A stretch of 64,000 bases of DNA, from NCBI GenBank assembly GCA_963773835.1, contig CAVZCQ010000004.1:248001-312000 (forward strand), read 5' to 3'. Shown one piece after another: positions 9,100 through 17,034 of the stretch (its first letter is position 1; each line of letters starts with the position of its first letter). The notes under the pieces were generated by a model. It made no database searches, was not told the origin of the DNA, and saw only the letters and a program-made list of their open reading frames with translations. The translations under genes and the position numbers were made by a program. This stretch comes from JOPF136 sp963773835 (lineage in GTDB: Bacteria; Acidobacteriota; Terriglobia; Acidiferrales; UBA7541).

Positions 9100-10506
9100 C
9101 TAAATGATCTTCCTCACATCCACAAAATGCCCTGCCAGCGCAGCCGCGGCCGCCATGATCGGGCTCACCAAATGCGTCCGCCCGCCTTTTCCCTGTCTCC
9201 CCTCGAAGTTCCGGTTCGACGTGCTCGCGCACCGCTCCCCGCTCGGCAGCCGGTCTTCATTCATCCCGATGCACATGCTGCAACCCGCGTCGCGCCACTC
9301 GAATCCCGCGTCGCGAAAGATTTTGTCCAGCCCCTCCGCCTCGCCCTGTGCGCGCACGCGCCGCGACCCTGGCACCACCAGCGCCTCTTTCAGGCTTTTG
9401 GCAACGTGTTTTCCCGCCACCATCCGTGCCGCCATCCGTAGGTCTTCAATCCTCGAATTCGTGCACGACCCGATGAACACGCGGTCCAGCGGGATCTCTT
9501 CCATCCGTGTTCCCGGTTCGAGTCCCATGTAGCGCAGCGCCATCTCCGCGGCTTTCCGCTCGTTCGTGTCGTGAAACGACGCCGGGTCCGGAACGCGCCC
9601 CGTCACGCTGGTCACCATCCCCGGATTCGTTCCCCAGGTCACCTGCGGCGCAATCTCCGCCGCCTGGAAATCCAGCACGCGGTCGAACGCCGCTTCCGGA
9701 TCGCTCGCCAATTTCATCCAGTAATCCGCCGCCACCTGAAAGTCTTTTCCCCGCGGGGCATACGGCCGCCCTTCCAGATACGCGACGGTGGTCTGGTCCG
9801 GCGCCACCATACCGGCACGCGCTCCGCCTTCAATGCTCATGTTGCACAGCGTCATCCGCCCTTCCATCGAGAGCGCGCGGATCGCCTCGCCCGCGTACTC
9901 GAACACGTGGCCCGTTCCTCCTGCCACGCCGATGGTCCCGATGATGTGCAGGATGATGTCTTTCGCCAGCACGCCGGGCTGCGTCTGCCCGTTCACCCGC
10001 ACCAGCATCGTCTTCGATGGGAACTGCTGCAGGCATTGGGTGGCCAGAACGTGCTCCACTTCGCTCGTCCCAATCCCGAAGGCCAGCGCCCCAAACGCCC
10101 CGTGCGTCGATGTATGACTATCGCCGCACACAATCGTCTGGCCCGGCTGCGTGATTCCCAGCTCCGGCCCGATTACATGAACGATTCCCTGGTTGCGGTC
10201 GTTCATATCGAACAGCCGCACGCCGGCCTCATGGCAATTGTTTGCCAGCGCGTCGAACTGCGCCGCCACCGTGGGGTTCAAAATGGGCAGTTCGCGGTTC
10301 TTCGTGGGCACGGAATGATCCATCACCGCAAACGTCAGGTCCGGCCGGCGCACCTTTCGCCCGGCAGCCTTCAGCCCGGAAAACGCCTGCGGCGACGTCC
10401 CTTCATGCACCAGATGCCTGTCGATATAGAGGAGTGCGGGTTGCCCGGCGGCTTCAAAAACGAGGTGCGCGTCCCAGATTTTCTGGTAGAGCGTGCAGGG
10501 TGCCAT
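9100..10506 (-). CDS. leuC: 3-isopropylmalate dehydratase large subunit
   Basis: 468 residues from ATG at 10506 (MAPCTLYQKIWDAHLV), the normal LeuC start and length; an upstream in-frame extension is not conserved. The [4Fe-4S] ligands are C348 in GSCTNSR and C409/C412 in GCSMC. Other aconitase-family motifs present are CGDSHTSTHGAFGALAFGIGTSEVEHV (residues 127-153) and SNRNFEGRQG near the end. On the reverse strand an extended -10 box (TGC TACAAT) lies 12 bases upstream of the ATG. Confidence 0.97.
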   Translation of the reverse strand: MAPCTLYQKIWDAHLVFEAAGQPALLYIDRHLVHEGTSPQAFSGLKAAGRKVRRPDLTFAVMDHSVPTKNRELPILNPTVAAQFDALANNCHEAGVRLFDMNDRNQGIVHVIGPELGITQPGQTIVCGDSHTSTHGAFGALAFGIGTSEVEHVLATQCLQQFPSKTMLVRVNGQTQPGVLAKDIILHIIGTIGVAGGTGHVFEYAGEAIRALSMEGRMTLCNMSIEGGARAGMVAPDQTTVAYLEGRPYAPRGKDFQVAADYWMKLASDPEAAFDRVLDFQAAEIAPQVTWGTNPGMVTSVTGRVPDPASFHDTNERKAAEMALRYMGLEPGTRMEEIPLDRVFIGSCTNSRIEDLRMAARMVAGKHVAKSLKEALVVPGSRRVRAQGEAEGLDKIFRDAGFEWRDAGCSMCIGMNEDRLPSGERCASTSNRNFEGRQGKGGRTHLVSPIMAAAAALAGHFVDVRKII

Positions 10507-10518
10507 AGTCCATGGCGG

Positions 10519-10527
10519 ATTGTAGCA
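10519..10527 (-). promoter_or_regulatory. Extended -10 promoter element for leuC
   Basis: TGC TACAAT on the minus strand, ending 12 bases before the leuC ATG; the matching -35 is not obvious. Confidence 0.5.
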
Positions 10528-10824
10528 AGTCCTCCCCTCCACCTCCAACTCTAGAGTGGGCGGCGAACTGCTGCTCCTCTCTCCGTGCTTCCGTGACCTC
10601 CGTGTTGAAACCCCTACGTCGCCCCAACCCGCCTGCCGACGCACGGAACGATTGGCCCCGCTCCTACATCTAATCCTTTGTGACATGCCGGGCGGTTGAT
10701 TTCCTGCCTCTCCCCACGGCGTCTCGCGCTCCGCAGGCCCCGCGTTCTCTGGCGGTGCTTCGCAGCCGGGTTTACGCTCACGCGCGCCGCGCTCCTGCGT
10801 CCAAACGATGGGGATTGGCCCGGG

Positions 10825-10833
10825 TGCTATAAT
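10825..10833 (+). promoter_or_regulatory. Extended -10 promoter element for htrA
   Basis: TGC TATAAT, a perfect extended -10, 55 bases before the htrA ATG. No good -35 hexamer is found at 16-18 bases, as is common for extended -10 promoters. Confidence 0.6.
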
Positions 10834-10888
10834 ATTGGCCTTCGCGCGTCCGGTCCCCCAGGGCGCCCGCGGGCAGGGAGACAATTAA

Positions 10889-12433
10889 ATGGGAAAGCAG
10901 ATCGGCGAGATGTTTAGCTGGGCCCGGCAGCGCAAATTGCTCTTCACGCTGCTGGTGGTGGCCACGCTCGGCATCGGCATTGTCATCGGCAGCATCGGGA
11001 GCGGGCACGTGGCGGCCATGCGCGATCAGGGAGCCACTCCGCTGGCCATCCCCAATCCGGTCCAGCTCTCGGGAAGTTTCGCGGCAATCGTAAAGCAGGA
11101 TTCCCCCGCGGTCGTCAACATCGCTACCACCCAGGTCATCGAGCGCCGTCCCCGCCAGCGCGTCAACCCCGACCAGAATGACCCCGGCGATTTCTTCGAC
11201 CACTTCTTCCAGTTTCCCGACCAAGGGCCCGTAGCCGAGCGCAGCCTCGGCTCCGGCGTGATCGTGGACGAGAAGGGCTTCATCCTCACGAATTACCACG
11301 TCATCGAGCAGGCCACCAAAATCCAGGTGAAGCTCCCCGGCGACACCACCATCTATACCGCCAAGGTGGTCGGCAGCGACCAGGACACCGACCTCGCCGT
11401 AATCAAAATCGACGCGCCCAAGCGCCTGCCTACCGCCCGCCTCGGCAATTCCGACGGCGTGCAGGTGGGCGACTGGGTGCTCGCTTTCGGCAGCCCCTTC
11501 GGCCTCGAAGCCACTGTCACCGCAGGCATCGTCAGCGCCAAGGACCGCGCCAATATCAGCAGCAAGCAGTTCCAGCGCTTCATCCAGACTGATGCGGCGA
11601 TCAACCCCGGCAACTCCGGCGGGCCGCTGGTCAACCTGGCCGGGGAAGTCATCGGCATCAACACCGCCATTTACACTTCCAGCCGCGGCTACGAGGGCGT
11701 CGGCTTCGCGCTGCCTTCGAACACGGCAATCAAGGTGTACAACGACCTGGTTACCAAGGGGAAGGTCACCCGCGGCTCTATCGGCATCACCTTCGGCGAG
11801 GAGCGCAGCAACAATCCCGTGCTGCTCAAGGAACTCGGCGTCGCTCACGGCATCGTCATCGAGCGCGTCGAGCCGGGCAGCCCCGCGGACAAGGCCGGGC
11901 TCAAGGCCGGCGACGTCATCACCTCCGTCAACGGCAAGCCCGTCCTCACCGGGAACGACCTGGTGAATCCCATCGTGGTCACGCCCATCGGCGGCAGCGT
12001 GGACATCACTTACACCCGCGATAAGCAGAACCACAGCGCCAGCGTTGGCGTCGCCGACCGCACCAAGATTTTCCCGCAGACGGCTCAGGCCAATGGCGGG
12101 CGGAACGAGGAAGAAGGCGCCACCGACTTCGGCCTCCATGTGGAGGACATCACTCCCGACCTCCAGCAGCGCCTGGGACTCGAGCAAGGCGCGGGCGTCA
12201 TTGTCACCGAGGTCGATCCCGCCAGCTTCGGCGAAGACATCGGATTCGCTCGCGGCGACGTGATCCTCGATGTCGACCACCAGCCGGTCCAGAACCTGCG
12301 TGACTGGCGCCGCCTGACCTCCAAGCTGAAAACGGGCGACAACGTCATCTTCAAGGTCCGCCGCGGCGGACCCTCCAGCGGCGGTGCCCTCACGCTCTTC
12401 CTGGCCGGCACCGTTCCGCAACCGGACAAATAA
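10889..12433 (+). CDS. HtrA/DegP-type periplasmic serine protease (Do family)
   Basis: 514 residues. A single N-terminal membrane segment (residues 17-35) anchors it facing the periplasm. The trypsin-like triad is H137 (TNYHVIE), D168 (QDTDLAVIKI) and S243 (NPGNSGGPLV). Two PDZ domains follow at about residues 285-385 and 415-505, each with the GL..GDVI type core (GLKAGDVITSVNGKPV, FARGDVILDVDHQPV). The Do family degrades or refolds misfolded envelope proteins. SD-like AGGGAGA precedes ATG 10889 and an extended -10 lies upstream. The peptidoglycan-binding gene begins 9 bases downstream. Confidence 0.95.
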   Translation: MGKQIGEMFSWARQRKLLFTLLVVATLGIGIVIGSIGSGHVAAMRDQGATPLAIPNPVQLSGSFAAIVKQDSPAVVNIATTQVIERRPRQRVNPDQNDPGDFFDHFFQFPDQGPVAERSLGSGVIVDEKGFILTNYHVIEQATKIQVKLPGDTTIYTAKVVGSDQDTDLAVIKIDAPKRLPTARLGNSDGVQVGDWVLAFGSPFGLEATVTAGIVSAKDRANISSKQFQRFIQTDAAINPGNSGGPLVNLAGEVIGINTAIYTSSRGYEGVGFALPSNTAIKVYNDLVTKGKVTRGSIGITFGEERSNNPVLLKELGVAHGIVIERVEPGSPADKAGLKAGDVITSVNGKPVLTGNDLVNPIVVTPIGGSVDITYTRDKQNHSASVGVADRTKIFPQTAQANGGRNEEEGATDFGLHVEDITPDLQQRLGLEQGAGVIVTEVDPASFGEDIGFARGDVILDVDHQPVQNLRDWRRLTSKLKTGDNVIFKVRRGGPSSGGALTLFLAGTVPQPDK

Positions 12434-12442
12434 ACTCCGGTC

Positions 12443-12937
12443 GTGTCTCTTCTCCGCGACCTCACTTTGCCGGGCCGCTTCTCACGAAGCGGCCCGGCAC
12501 TCTCTTGCGATCGCCGTCCGCGGTTCGCTTTCTCTGCGTTCCTCTGCGTCCTCTGTGTCTCTGTGGTATCTTTTTCCCTTTTGGCTCCTGCTTTCGCCGC
12601 CCAGGACGCCACGCCATCCAAGGCTACGCACTCTGCTGTGAAGAAAAAAAAGAAGCCCTCCTCCCGCTCCCGCCGCCAGCTCGCTCCCGAACCGGCACGC
12701 ATCGCGGAAATCCAGCAGGCCCTCGCCCACGAAGGCTTTTACAAGGGCGAGCCCACGGGGAAGTGGGACGACGCTACTGTCGCCGCCATGAAGAATTTCC
12801 AGCAGGCCAAAGGCCTCCCGCCCACCGGAAAAATCGAAGCTCTCTCGCTCCAAAAACTCGGCCTCGGCTCCTCCGTGGCCGGTATCGCCCCGCCCTCCCC
12901 GCCTGCCGCTCCGGACGCTCCTCACAAGCCCCAGTAG
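12443..12937 (+). CDS. Secreted peptidoglycan-binding-domain protein
   Basis: 164 residues from GTG 12443, nine bases after htrA. The C-terminal half is a PG_binding_1 domain: ARIAEIQQALAHEGFYKGEP followed by TGKWDDATVAAMKNFQQAKG, with the usual LPPTGKIEALSLQKLG end. A lysine/arginine-rich linker precedes it. A hydrophobic stretch (about residues 28-51, ending AFA-AQ) looks like a signal peptide. Unusually, this stretch is encoded by a copy of the family I repeat (12525-12577), so the N-terminus may have been built from repeat DNA, or the true start may differ. The TAG stop lies in a GTAG that begins a repeat-like sequence. Likely a small cell-wall-associated protein. Confidence 0.75.
   Translation: MSLLRDLTLPGRFSRSGPALSCDRRPRFAFSAFLCVLCVSVVSFSLLAPAFAAQDATPSKATHSAVKKKKKPSSRSRRQLAPEPARIAEIQQALAHEGFYKGEPTGKWDDATVAAMKNFQQAKGLPPTGKIEALSLQKLGLGSSVAGIAPPSPPAAPDAPHKPQ
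12525..12577 (+). repeat. Family I repeat encoding a signal-peptide core
   Basis: Tandem CTCTGCGTTCCTCTGCGTCC-type units then TCTGTGGTATCTTTTTCC. In frame it reads FSAFLCVLCVSVVSFSLL within the peptidoglycan-binding protein. Confidence 0.7.
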
Positions 12938-13031
12938 CGCGGAGCGAGGGATTTGCTGTTCCCCGGATTCCCCCCGAGCGACAATTCGATATACTCCCTG
13001 CATCCCACCAGAAGCCTCCAAGGAGACCGTC

Positions 13032-13829
13032 ATGCTTGTCGTCGCGCTTTTGCTGGTCCTCTGTTTCCCGGCCCAGGTACCGCTGCTCTTACTGGCCTTT
13101 TCTTTCCCTGTCCAGGCGCCGCTTTCCTCCGGCCCGGTCCCCATCGCCTCGGAGCCGCATCATCACCTTCTGCTCGAGAACTCCTACGTGCGCGTCTGGT
13201 ATTTCGACCTTCCCGGAAACGAAGCCACCCTCCTCCACGTCCACGAGCATCCCTATCTGGCCGTCGCACTCACGCCGGGCGATTACGCCAACGCCGTTGC
13301 CGGCAAACCCGAGGCTCATGCCACTCCCGACGACGGCGATCTCAATTATTCCCCCGGCGGCTTTGCCCACATCATCCGCACCGATTCCGGCTCCCGATTC
13401 CAGAATTTCACCGTCGAGCTCCTACGCCCTCAGGGAACTCCCCACAACCGCTGCCTGAAAGTCATTGACGCCCCGTTCGATTGTCCGGTGGAAGCCGCGG
13501 GCAGGCCGGTGGTGGAGACGCCCGCATTTGAAACCGGTGAAATTCAAGTCGCGGCAGGCGCGCTGCCGGAAGGCAGATTTTACAACGCGGAATCCTCGCA
13601 GGAGCCGCGGCTGTTCCTGATTCTTTCCGACTCGGAGCTGAGCGTCGAGCCCCGCGGCGCAAAGGCCGAGAAACTCCACGGCGGCCAGATCTACTGGCTT
13701 CCCGCAGGCGTGAGCGCCTCCCTCACGGACATTCGCAAGGAGAAAAAGAAGAGCAAGGACGCAAACGGCCGCGACGAAATCAAACTCAGCCGCTTCTACA
13801 TTGTCTCTTTCAAAGACGCCAACCCATAG
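13032..13829 (+). CDS. Secreted cupin-like hypothetical protein
   Basis: 265 residues with an N-terminal hydrophobic region of about 30 residues (signal peptide or anchor). Then comes a cupin-like strand pattern: HHHLLLENSYVRVWYFDLPG, TLLHVHEHPYLAVAL (a possible metal-binding HxHEH) and a later strand RLFLILSDSELSVEP followed by GGQIYWLPAG. This resembles double-stranded beta-helix proteins with no assigned enzyme activity. SD GGAGA at 13021 supports the ATG. A Lys-rich loop (KEKKKSKDANG) lies near the C-terminus. Function unknown. Confidence 0.7.
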   Translation: MLVVALLLVLCFPAQVPLLLLAFSFPVQAPLSSGPVPIASEPHHHLLLENSYVRVWYFDLPGNEATLLHVHEHPYLAVALTPGDYANAVAGKPEAHATPDDGDLNYSPGGFAHIIRTDSGSRFQNFTVELLRPQGTPHNRCLKVIDAPFDCPVEAAGRPVVETPAFETGEIQVAAGALPEGRFYNAESSQEPRLFLILSDSELSVEPRGAKAEKLHGGQIYWLPAGVSASLTDIRKEKKKSKDANGRDEIKLSRFYIVSFKDANP

Positions 13830-13883
13830 GCGCTCCCGCCGCCGCGGTTCGCGCTCCGGCGGCGCGCGTTTCGGGCGGCCATC

Positions 13884-14225
13884 CTACGCAGACACAGGAA
13901 ACGTAATATTCCAGAAATTCGTCACTGGCCCCAGGAATTCGAACCCCACCTCGCGTGCCTCCTGATGGTTTCCCCCGATGTACACCACCCGGCATTCCTG
14001 GCTCATGCGGGAATAGGGGTTGGTCACCAGCAGGTTCTGCCCGCAGTTCACACTCGTGCGCAGTGTGATCAGTCCGCCGTGGCGGCTCACGGATAGAGTC
14101 TGCGTGCGCTCCAGGGCATTCTGCGGGCTCGTCTGCGGTTCCGATACGACCAGGGGCACCTTCAGAACAACCCTCTGGCTGCGCCGCCGTCCCAGTCTCG
14201 AATTGCTTTTGTACGCGATGGTCAT
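13884..14225 (-). CDS. PilZ-domain protein
   Basis: 113 residues from ATG 14225 (a GTG one codon upstream is less likely; AGGAG lies upstream). The arginine-rich LGRRRSQRVVLKVPLVV, with an RxxxR-type motif at residues 12-18, and the later SVSRHGGLI, matching the [DN]xSxxG motif, are the two halves of a c-di-GMP-binding PilZ site. The remainder is short beta strands ending EVGFEFLGP. It probably binds c-di-GMP or is a degenerate relative, since the Asp/Asn before SxxG is Ser here. A strong promoter lies at 14423-14451 on the same strand. Confidence 0.72.
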   Translation of the reverse strand: MTIAYKSNSRLGRRRSQRVVLKVPLVVSEPQTSPQNALERTQTLSVSRHGGLITLRTSVNCGQNLLVTNPYSRMSQECRVVYIGGNHQEAREVGFEFLGPVTNFWNITFPVSA

Positions 14226-14422
14226 CACGTCAGCACTCCTCGCGAGAAGGCCGGACGGGCCGGCCCGGATGAAGGTCCGAGCGGTATCCGCGGCAAGTGA
14301 ACCTGGTGCCCCTCACGTCCCGGCCACGCCGGAATGGATACAGTCTGGGAACACCATTTGATTCCGCGGAACTCGATCCGGGGGAGCATTCCCGCCGGAT
14401 GCCCGGGAGGCTGGAGGGAAAG

Positions 14423-14451
14423 ATAGTAAAACCCGGGATGGGCCGAGTCAA
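14423..14451 (-). promoter_or_regulatory. Sigma70-type promoter for the PilZ gene
   Basis: On the minus strand TTGACT (14446-14451) and TACTAT (14423-14428) separated by exactly 17 bases; about 200 bases upstream of the PilZ start. Confidence 0.7.
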
Positions 14452-14518
14452 TAGGACCATCCTACAAACATTTCCCCCTCCCTTCCTACACCCATTCCTG
14501 CCGATCTCCCCCCCTGCG

Positions 14519-14547
14519 TTGACGCTCCCCGTCACCTTTGTTACATT
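14519..14547 (+). promoter_or_regulatory. Sigma70-type promoter for the aldehyde dehydrogenase gene
   Basis: TTGACG (14519-14524), 17-base spacer, TACATT (14542-14547). The predicted leader is about 100 bases. Confidence 0.7.
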
Positions 14548-14603
14548 CGATCTTTCCGCGCGCTGCCTCGATTCCGATTCCGCGCCGCTCCCGAGAGAGC
14601 AGG

Positions 14604-14623
14604 GCATCCCGAAGCCTCGGGAC
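14604..14623 (+). repeat. Family C palindrome in the aldehyde dehydrogenase leader
   Basis: GCATCCCGAAG / CCTCGGGAC, an imperfect copy (one mismatch) of the inner palindrome at 8318-8333 and 37821-37838. Confidence 0.65.
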
Positions 14624-14654
14624 CGCGTCCGCGCGCGCGACTGGAGAAAACGCC

Positions 14655-16154
14655 ATGGCCACCGCCGTCGCTCCCAAACTCTATAAGAACTACATCGACG
14701 GCGATTGGACCGATTCCCGCGGCAATGCGGCCATCGAAAACCGCAATCCCGCCAATTCGGAAGAGTTGGTGGGCATGTTCCCAGCCTCGAACGCGGAAGA
14801 CGTCGCCCTGGCCGTTGACGCTGCCTCCGAAGCCTACAAAAAATGGCGGCTCGTCCCCGCCCCCAAACGCGCCGAAATCCTCTTCCGCGCCGCCGAATTG
14901 CTCCTCCGCCGCAAGGAAGACTATTCCCGCGACATGACCCGCGAAATGGGGAAAGTTCTCGCCGAAACACGCGGCGACGTCCAGGAAGCCATTGACATGA
15001 CCTATTACATGGCCGGCGAGGGCCGCCGCCAGTTCGGCAAAACGACTCCTTCCGAACTGCCCAACAAAGCCGCCATGTGCCTCCGCCAGCCTATCGGCCC
15101 CTGCGGGCTCATCACTCCCTGGAATTTCCCCATGGCCATCCCTTCCTGGAAGCTGATGCCGGCTCTCGTCCTCGGCAATACGGCGGTGACGAAGCCCGCG
15201 CAGGAGACGCCGCTTTCCGTCTACAACCTCCTCGAAGTATTGAACGAGGCGGGCATCCCGCGCGGCGTCGTCAACCTCGTCGCCGGAGCCGGAAGCGTTT
15301 GCGGCCAGGCCATTCTGAAGCATCCCGGAGTCAAAGTCGTCAGTTTCACCGGGTCGACCGAAGTCGGCATCCGCGTCAGCGAGGCGTGCGCGCCCCTGCT
15401 GCGCCCCTGTCACCTCGAACTCGGCGGCAAAAACATCATCCTCGTCATGGACGACGCCAATCTCGACCTCGCCGTGGATGGCTGCATCTGGGGCGGATTC
15501 GGCACCACCGGCCAGCGCTGCACGGCCGCCAGCCGCGTCGGCGTGCACAAGAAAATCTATCGCGAGTTCCTGGACCGGTTCAGCGCGCGCGCAAAGGCCC
15601 TCAAAGTCGGCGATGGGCTCGACCCCGCCACCGATATGGGCCCCGCCATCAGCAAAAAGCAGCTCGAAACTGTCATGCAGTACGTGGAGATCGGAAAGAA
15701 CGAAGGCGCCAGGCTCGCCGCCGGCGGCCACCGCCTGGAAGGCGGCAAGTACGCGAAGGGCTGGTTCCACGAGCCCACCATTTTCGCCGACGTCGCTTCC
15801 ACGATGCGCATCGCCCAGGAGGAGATTTTCGGCCCCGTCGTCTCCGTGATCCCCATCGACAATCTCGCGCACGGCATTGAAGTGGCCAACGGCGTGGCCT
15901 ACGGCCTCAGCTCCGCCATCTACACCCGCGACGTCAACGCCGCGTTCTCCGCCATGCGTGATCTCCACACCGGCATCGTGTACGTCAATGCCCCCACCAT
16001 CGGCGCCGAGACTCATCTCCCGTTCGGCGGCACCAAGCAGACCGGCAACGGCCATCGCGAGTCCGGCGACGCCGCCCTCGATTTTTATTCCGAATGGAAG
16101 ACGATCTACGTGGACTACTCCGATCGCCTCCAGCGCGCCCAAATCGACACGTAG
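14655..16154 (+). CDS. NAD(P)-dependent aldehyde dehydrogenase
   Basis: 499 residues from ATG 14655, with GGAGA 8 bases before. The aldehyde dehydrogenase fold is complete: the TPWNFPMAIP oxyanion Asn N157, the Rossmann FTGSTEVG (residues 231-238), general base E255 in LELGGKN and catalytic C289 in GTTGQRCTAASR. The later EEIFGPV and LPFGGTKQTGNGHRE motifs are also present. The sequence YVNAPTIGAETHLPFGG resembles semialdehyde dehydrogenases (for example 2-oxoglutarate semialdehyde) but the substrate is not certain. The TAG stop is part of a GTAG-footed palindrome. Two PPK2 genes follow. Confidence 0.92.
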   Translation: MATAVAPKLYKNYIDGDWTDSRGNAAIENRNPANSEELVGMFPASNAEDVALAVDAASEAYKKWRLVPAPKRAEILFRAAELLLRRKEDYSRDMTREMGKVLAETRGDVQEAIDMTYYMAGEGRRQFGKTTPSELPNKAAMCLRQPIGPCGLITPWNFPMAIPSWKLMPALVLGNTAVTKPAQETPLSVYNLLEVLNEAGIPRGVVNLVAGAGSVCGQAILKHPGVKVVSFTGSTEVGIRVSEACAPLLRPCHLELGGKNIILVMDDANLDLAVDGCIWGGFGTTGQRCTAASRVGVHKKIYREFLDRFSARAKALKVGDGLDPATDMGPAISKKQLETVMQYVEIGKNEGARLAAGGHRLEGGKYAKGWFHEPTIFADVASTMRIAQEEIFGPVVSVIPIDNLAHGIEVANGVAYGLSSAIYTRDVNAAFSAMRDLHTGIVYVNAPTIGAETHLPFGGTKQTGNGHRESGDAALDFYSEWKTIYVDYSDRLQRAQIDT

Positions 16155-16172
16155 CGCCGGCGTCTCGCCGGC
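16151..16172 (+). repeat. GTAG-footed REP, family F, at the dehydrogenase stop
   Basis: GTAG, C, then GCCGGC-GTCTC-GCCGGC. The gene's TAG stop is the foot of the repeat; nearly identical to the copy at 8162. Confidence 0.88.
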
Positions 16173-16194
16173 CTTTAGTCCGCAGTCACCGTCT

Positions 16195-17034
16195 ATGCTC
16201 GAAGAACTCGATCTCACGAAGAAGCTCTCCAAGGCCACCGCCGCCTCGCGCCTCAAGACGCTGCAAAGCCGCATCCGCCTGCTCCAATACGCCATCCAGG
16301 AGGCCAACGTCCCCGTCATCATTTGTCTCGAAGGCTGGAACGCCTGTGGCCGCGGCCAGGCGATCAAAAATCTTTCCGAGCTGCTCGATCCCCGCCTCTA
16401 TCAGGTGAATCGCGGCCGTCCGCCCTCTCCGCTCGAGCTCCGTTACCATTTTCTATGGCGTTACCAGCTCGCCCTGCCGCGAAAGGGCGAAATGGTGATC
16501 TTCGACCATTCTTGGTACTCCCGCGTGCTCGAAGATCGCTGCGACCGGCTGGTCAAAAAGAAAATCTGGCGCCAGGCCTATTCTCAGATCAACGAATTCG
16601 AGCGCTGGCTGGTGGACGACGGCGCCGTACTGGTCAAATTCTGGCTGCATATCTCGCGCAAGGAGCAGCGCCGCCGCTACCGCGCCTACCTGAAGGATCC
16701 CCTGTTACGCTGGAAGGTCACCAAGGAATACTGGCGGCAGCACAAGCACTACGGCCGGTGGTTGAAGGCCGCCGAAGAAATGCTCGCGCGTTGCGGCACC
16801 GCCTTTGCCCCCTGGACGGTCATTGAAGCGGAAGACCCGCGCTGGGCCCGCGTCCGCGCCCTGGAGACGGTGGTTGCCCGCATGGAAGGCGCCCTGCACT
16901 TCCAGTTGCCGGAGCCGAAGCCGGCCCGCTCCGAACCTCGCGCTGAGAATTCCGAGCCGCGGAGCGCGACGAAAAAGCGCGCGAAGACGGCGAAACTGAC
17001 CAGACAATCCGAGGAGGCCGAGAGCGATGCCTAA
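16195..17034 (+). CDS. PPK2-family protein with degenerate Walker A (first half of a split pair)
   Basis: 279 residues from ATG 16195. It has the PPK2 fold: VPVIICLEGWNACGRGQAIKNL (Walker A region, residues 39-60), LWRYQLALPRKGEMVIFDHSWYSRVLEDR (lid and Walker B region), WLHISRKEQRRRYRAYLKDPLLRWKVT and W..APWTVIEAED. The key lysine of GxDxxGKGG is replaced: the motif reads GWNACGRGQ, with N, R and Q for D, K and G, and the usual DRSYYGR is DHSWYSR. It overlaps the next PPK2 gene by 8 bases (ATGCCTAA). This arrangement parallels the two fused domains of class II PPK2 (polyP:AMP phosphotransferase), so this half may be structural or regulatory. A Lys/Glu-rich tail ends the protein. Confidence 0.85.
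   Translation: MLEELDLTKKLSKATAASRLKTLQSRIRLLQYAIQEANVPVIICLEGWNACGRGQAIKNLSELLDPRLYQVNRGRPPSPLELRYHFLWRYQLALPRKGEMVIFDHSWYSRVLEDRCDRLVKKKIWRQAYSQINEFERWLVDDGAVLVKFWLHISRKEQRRRYRAYLKDPLLRWKVTKEYWRQHKHYGRWLKAAEEMLARCGTAFAPWTVIEAEDPRWARVRALETVVARMEGALHFQLPEPKPARSEPRAENSEPRSATKKRAKTAKLTRQSEEAESDA

Larger units (their letters stand above)
10507..10888. other. Divergent gap between leuC and htrA
   Basis: No supported gene. It holds the leuC extended -10 at 10519-10527 (minus), a family I repeat at about 10572-10608 (ending GTGTTGAAA), and the htrA extended -10 at 10825-10833 (plus). Confidence 0.5.
14226..14654. other. Divergent gap between pilZ gene and aldehyde dehydrogenase
   Basis: About 430 bases without a gene. 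It holds two back-to-back sigma70-type promoters (14423-14451 minus, 14519-14547 plus) and a family C palindrome in the dehydrogenase leader. Each transcript would have a 5' leader of over 100 bases. Confidence 0.6.

Noticed and set aside
8335..9441. Plus-strand open frame across leuD and the leuC 3' end
   Set aside because: Overlaps two certain genes on the other strand and has no recognisable protein features.
10778..12421. 547-codon minus-strand frame opposite htrA
   Set aside because: Asp/Gly/Ala-rich mirror translation of the protease gene; no motif.
14541..16367. 608-codon minus-strand frame opposite the aldehyde dehydrogenase
   Set aside because: Shadow of the dehydrogenase codons (rich in Gly, Asp, Ala) with no start signal or domain.
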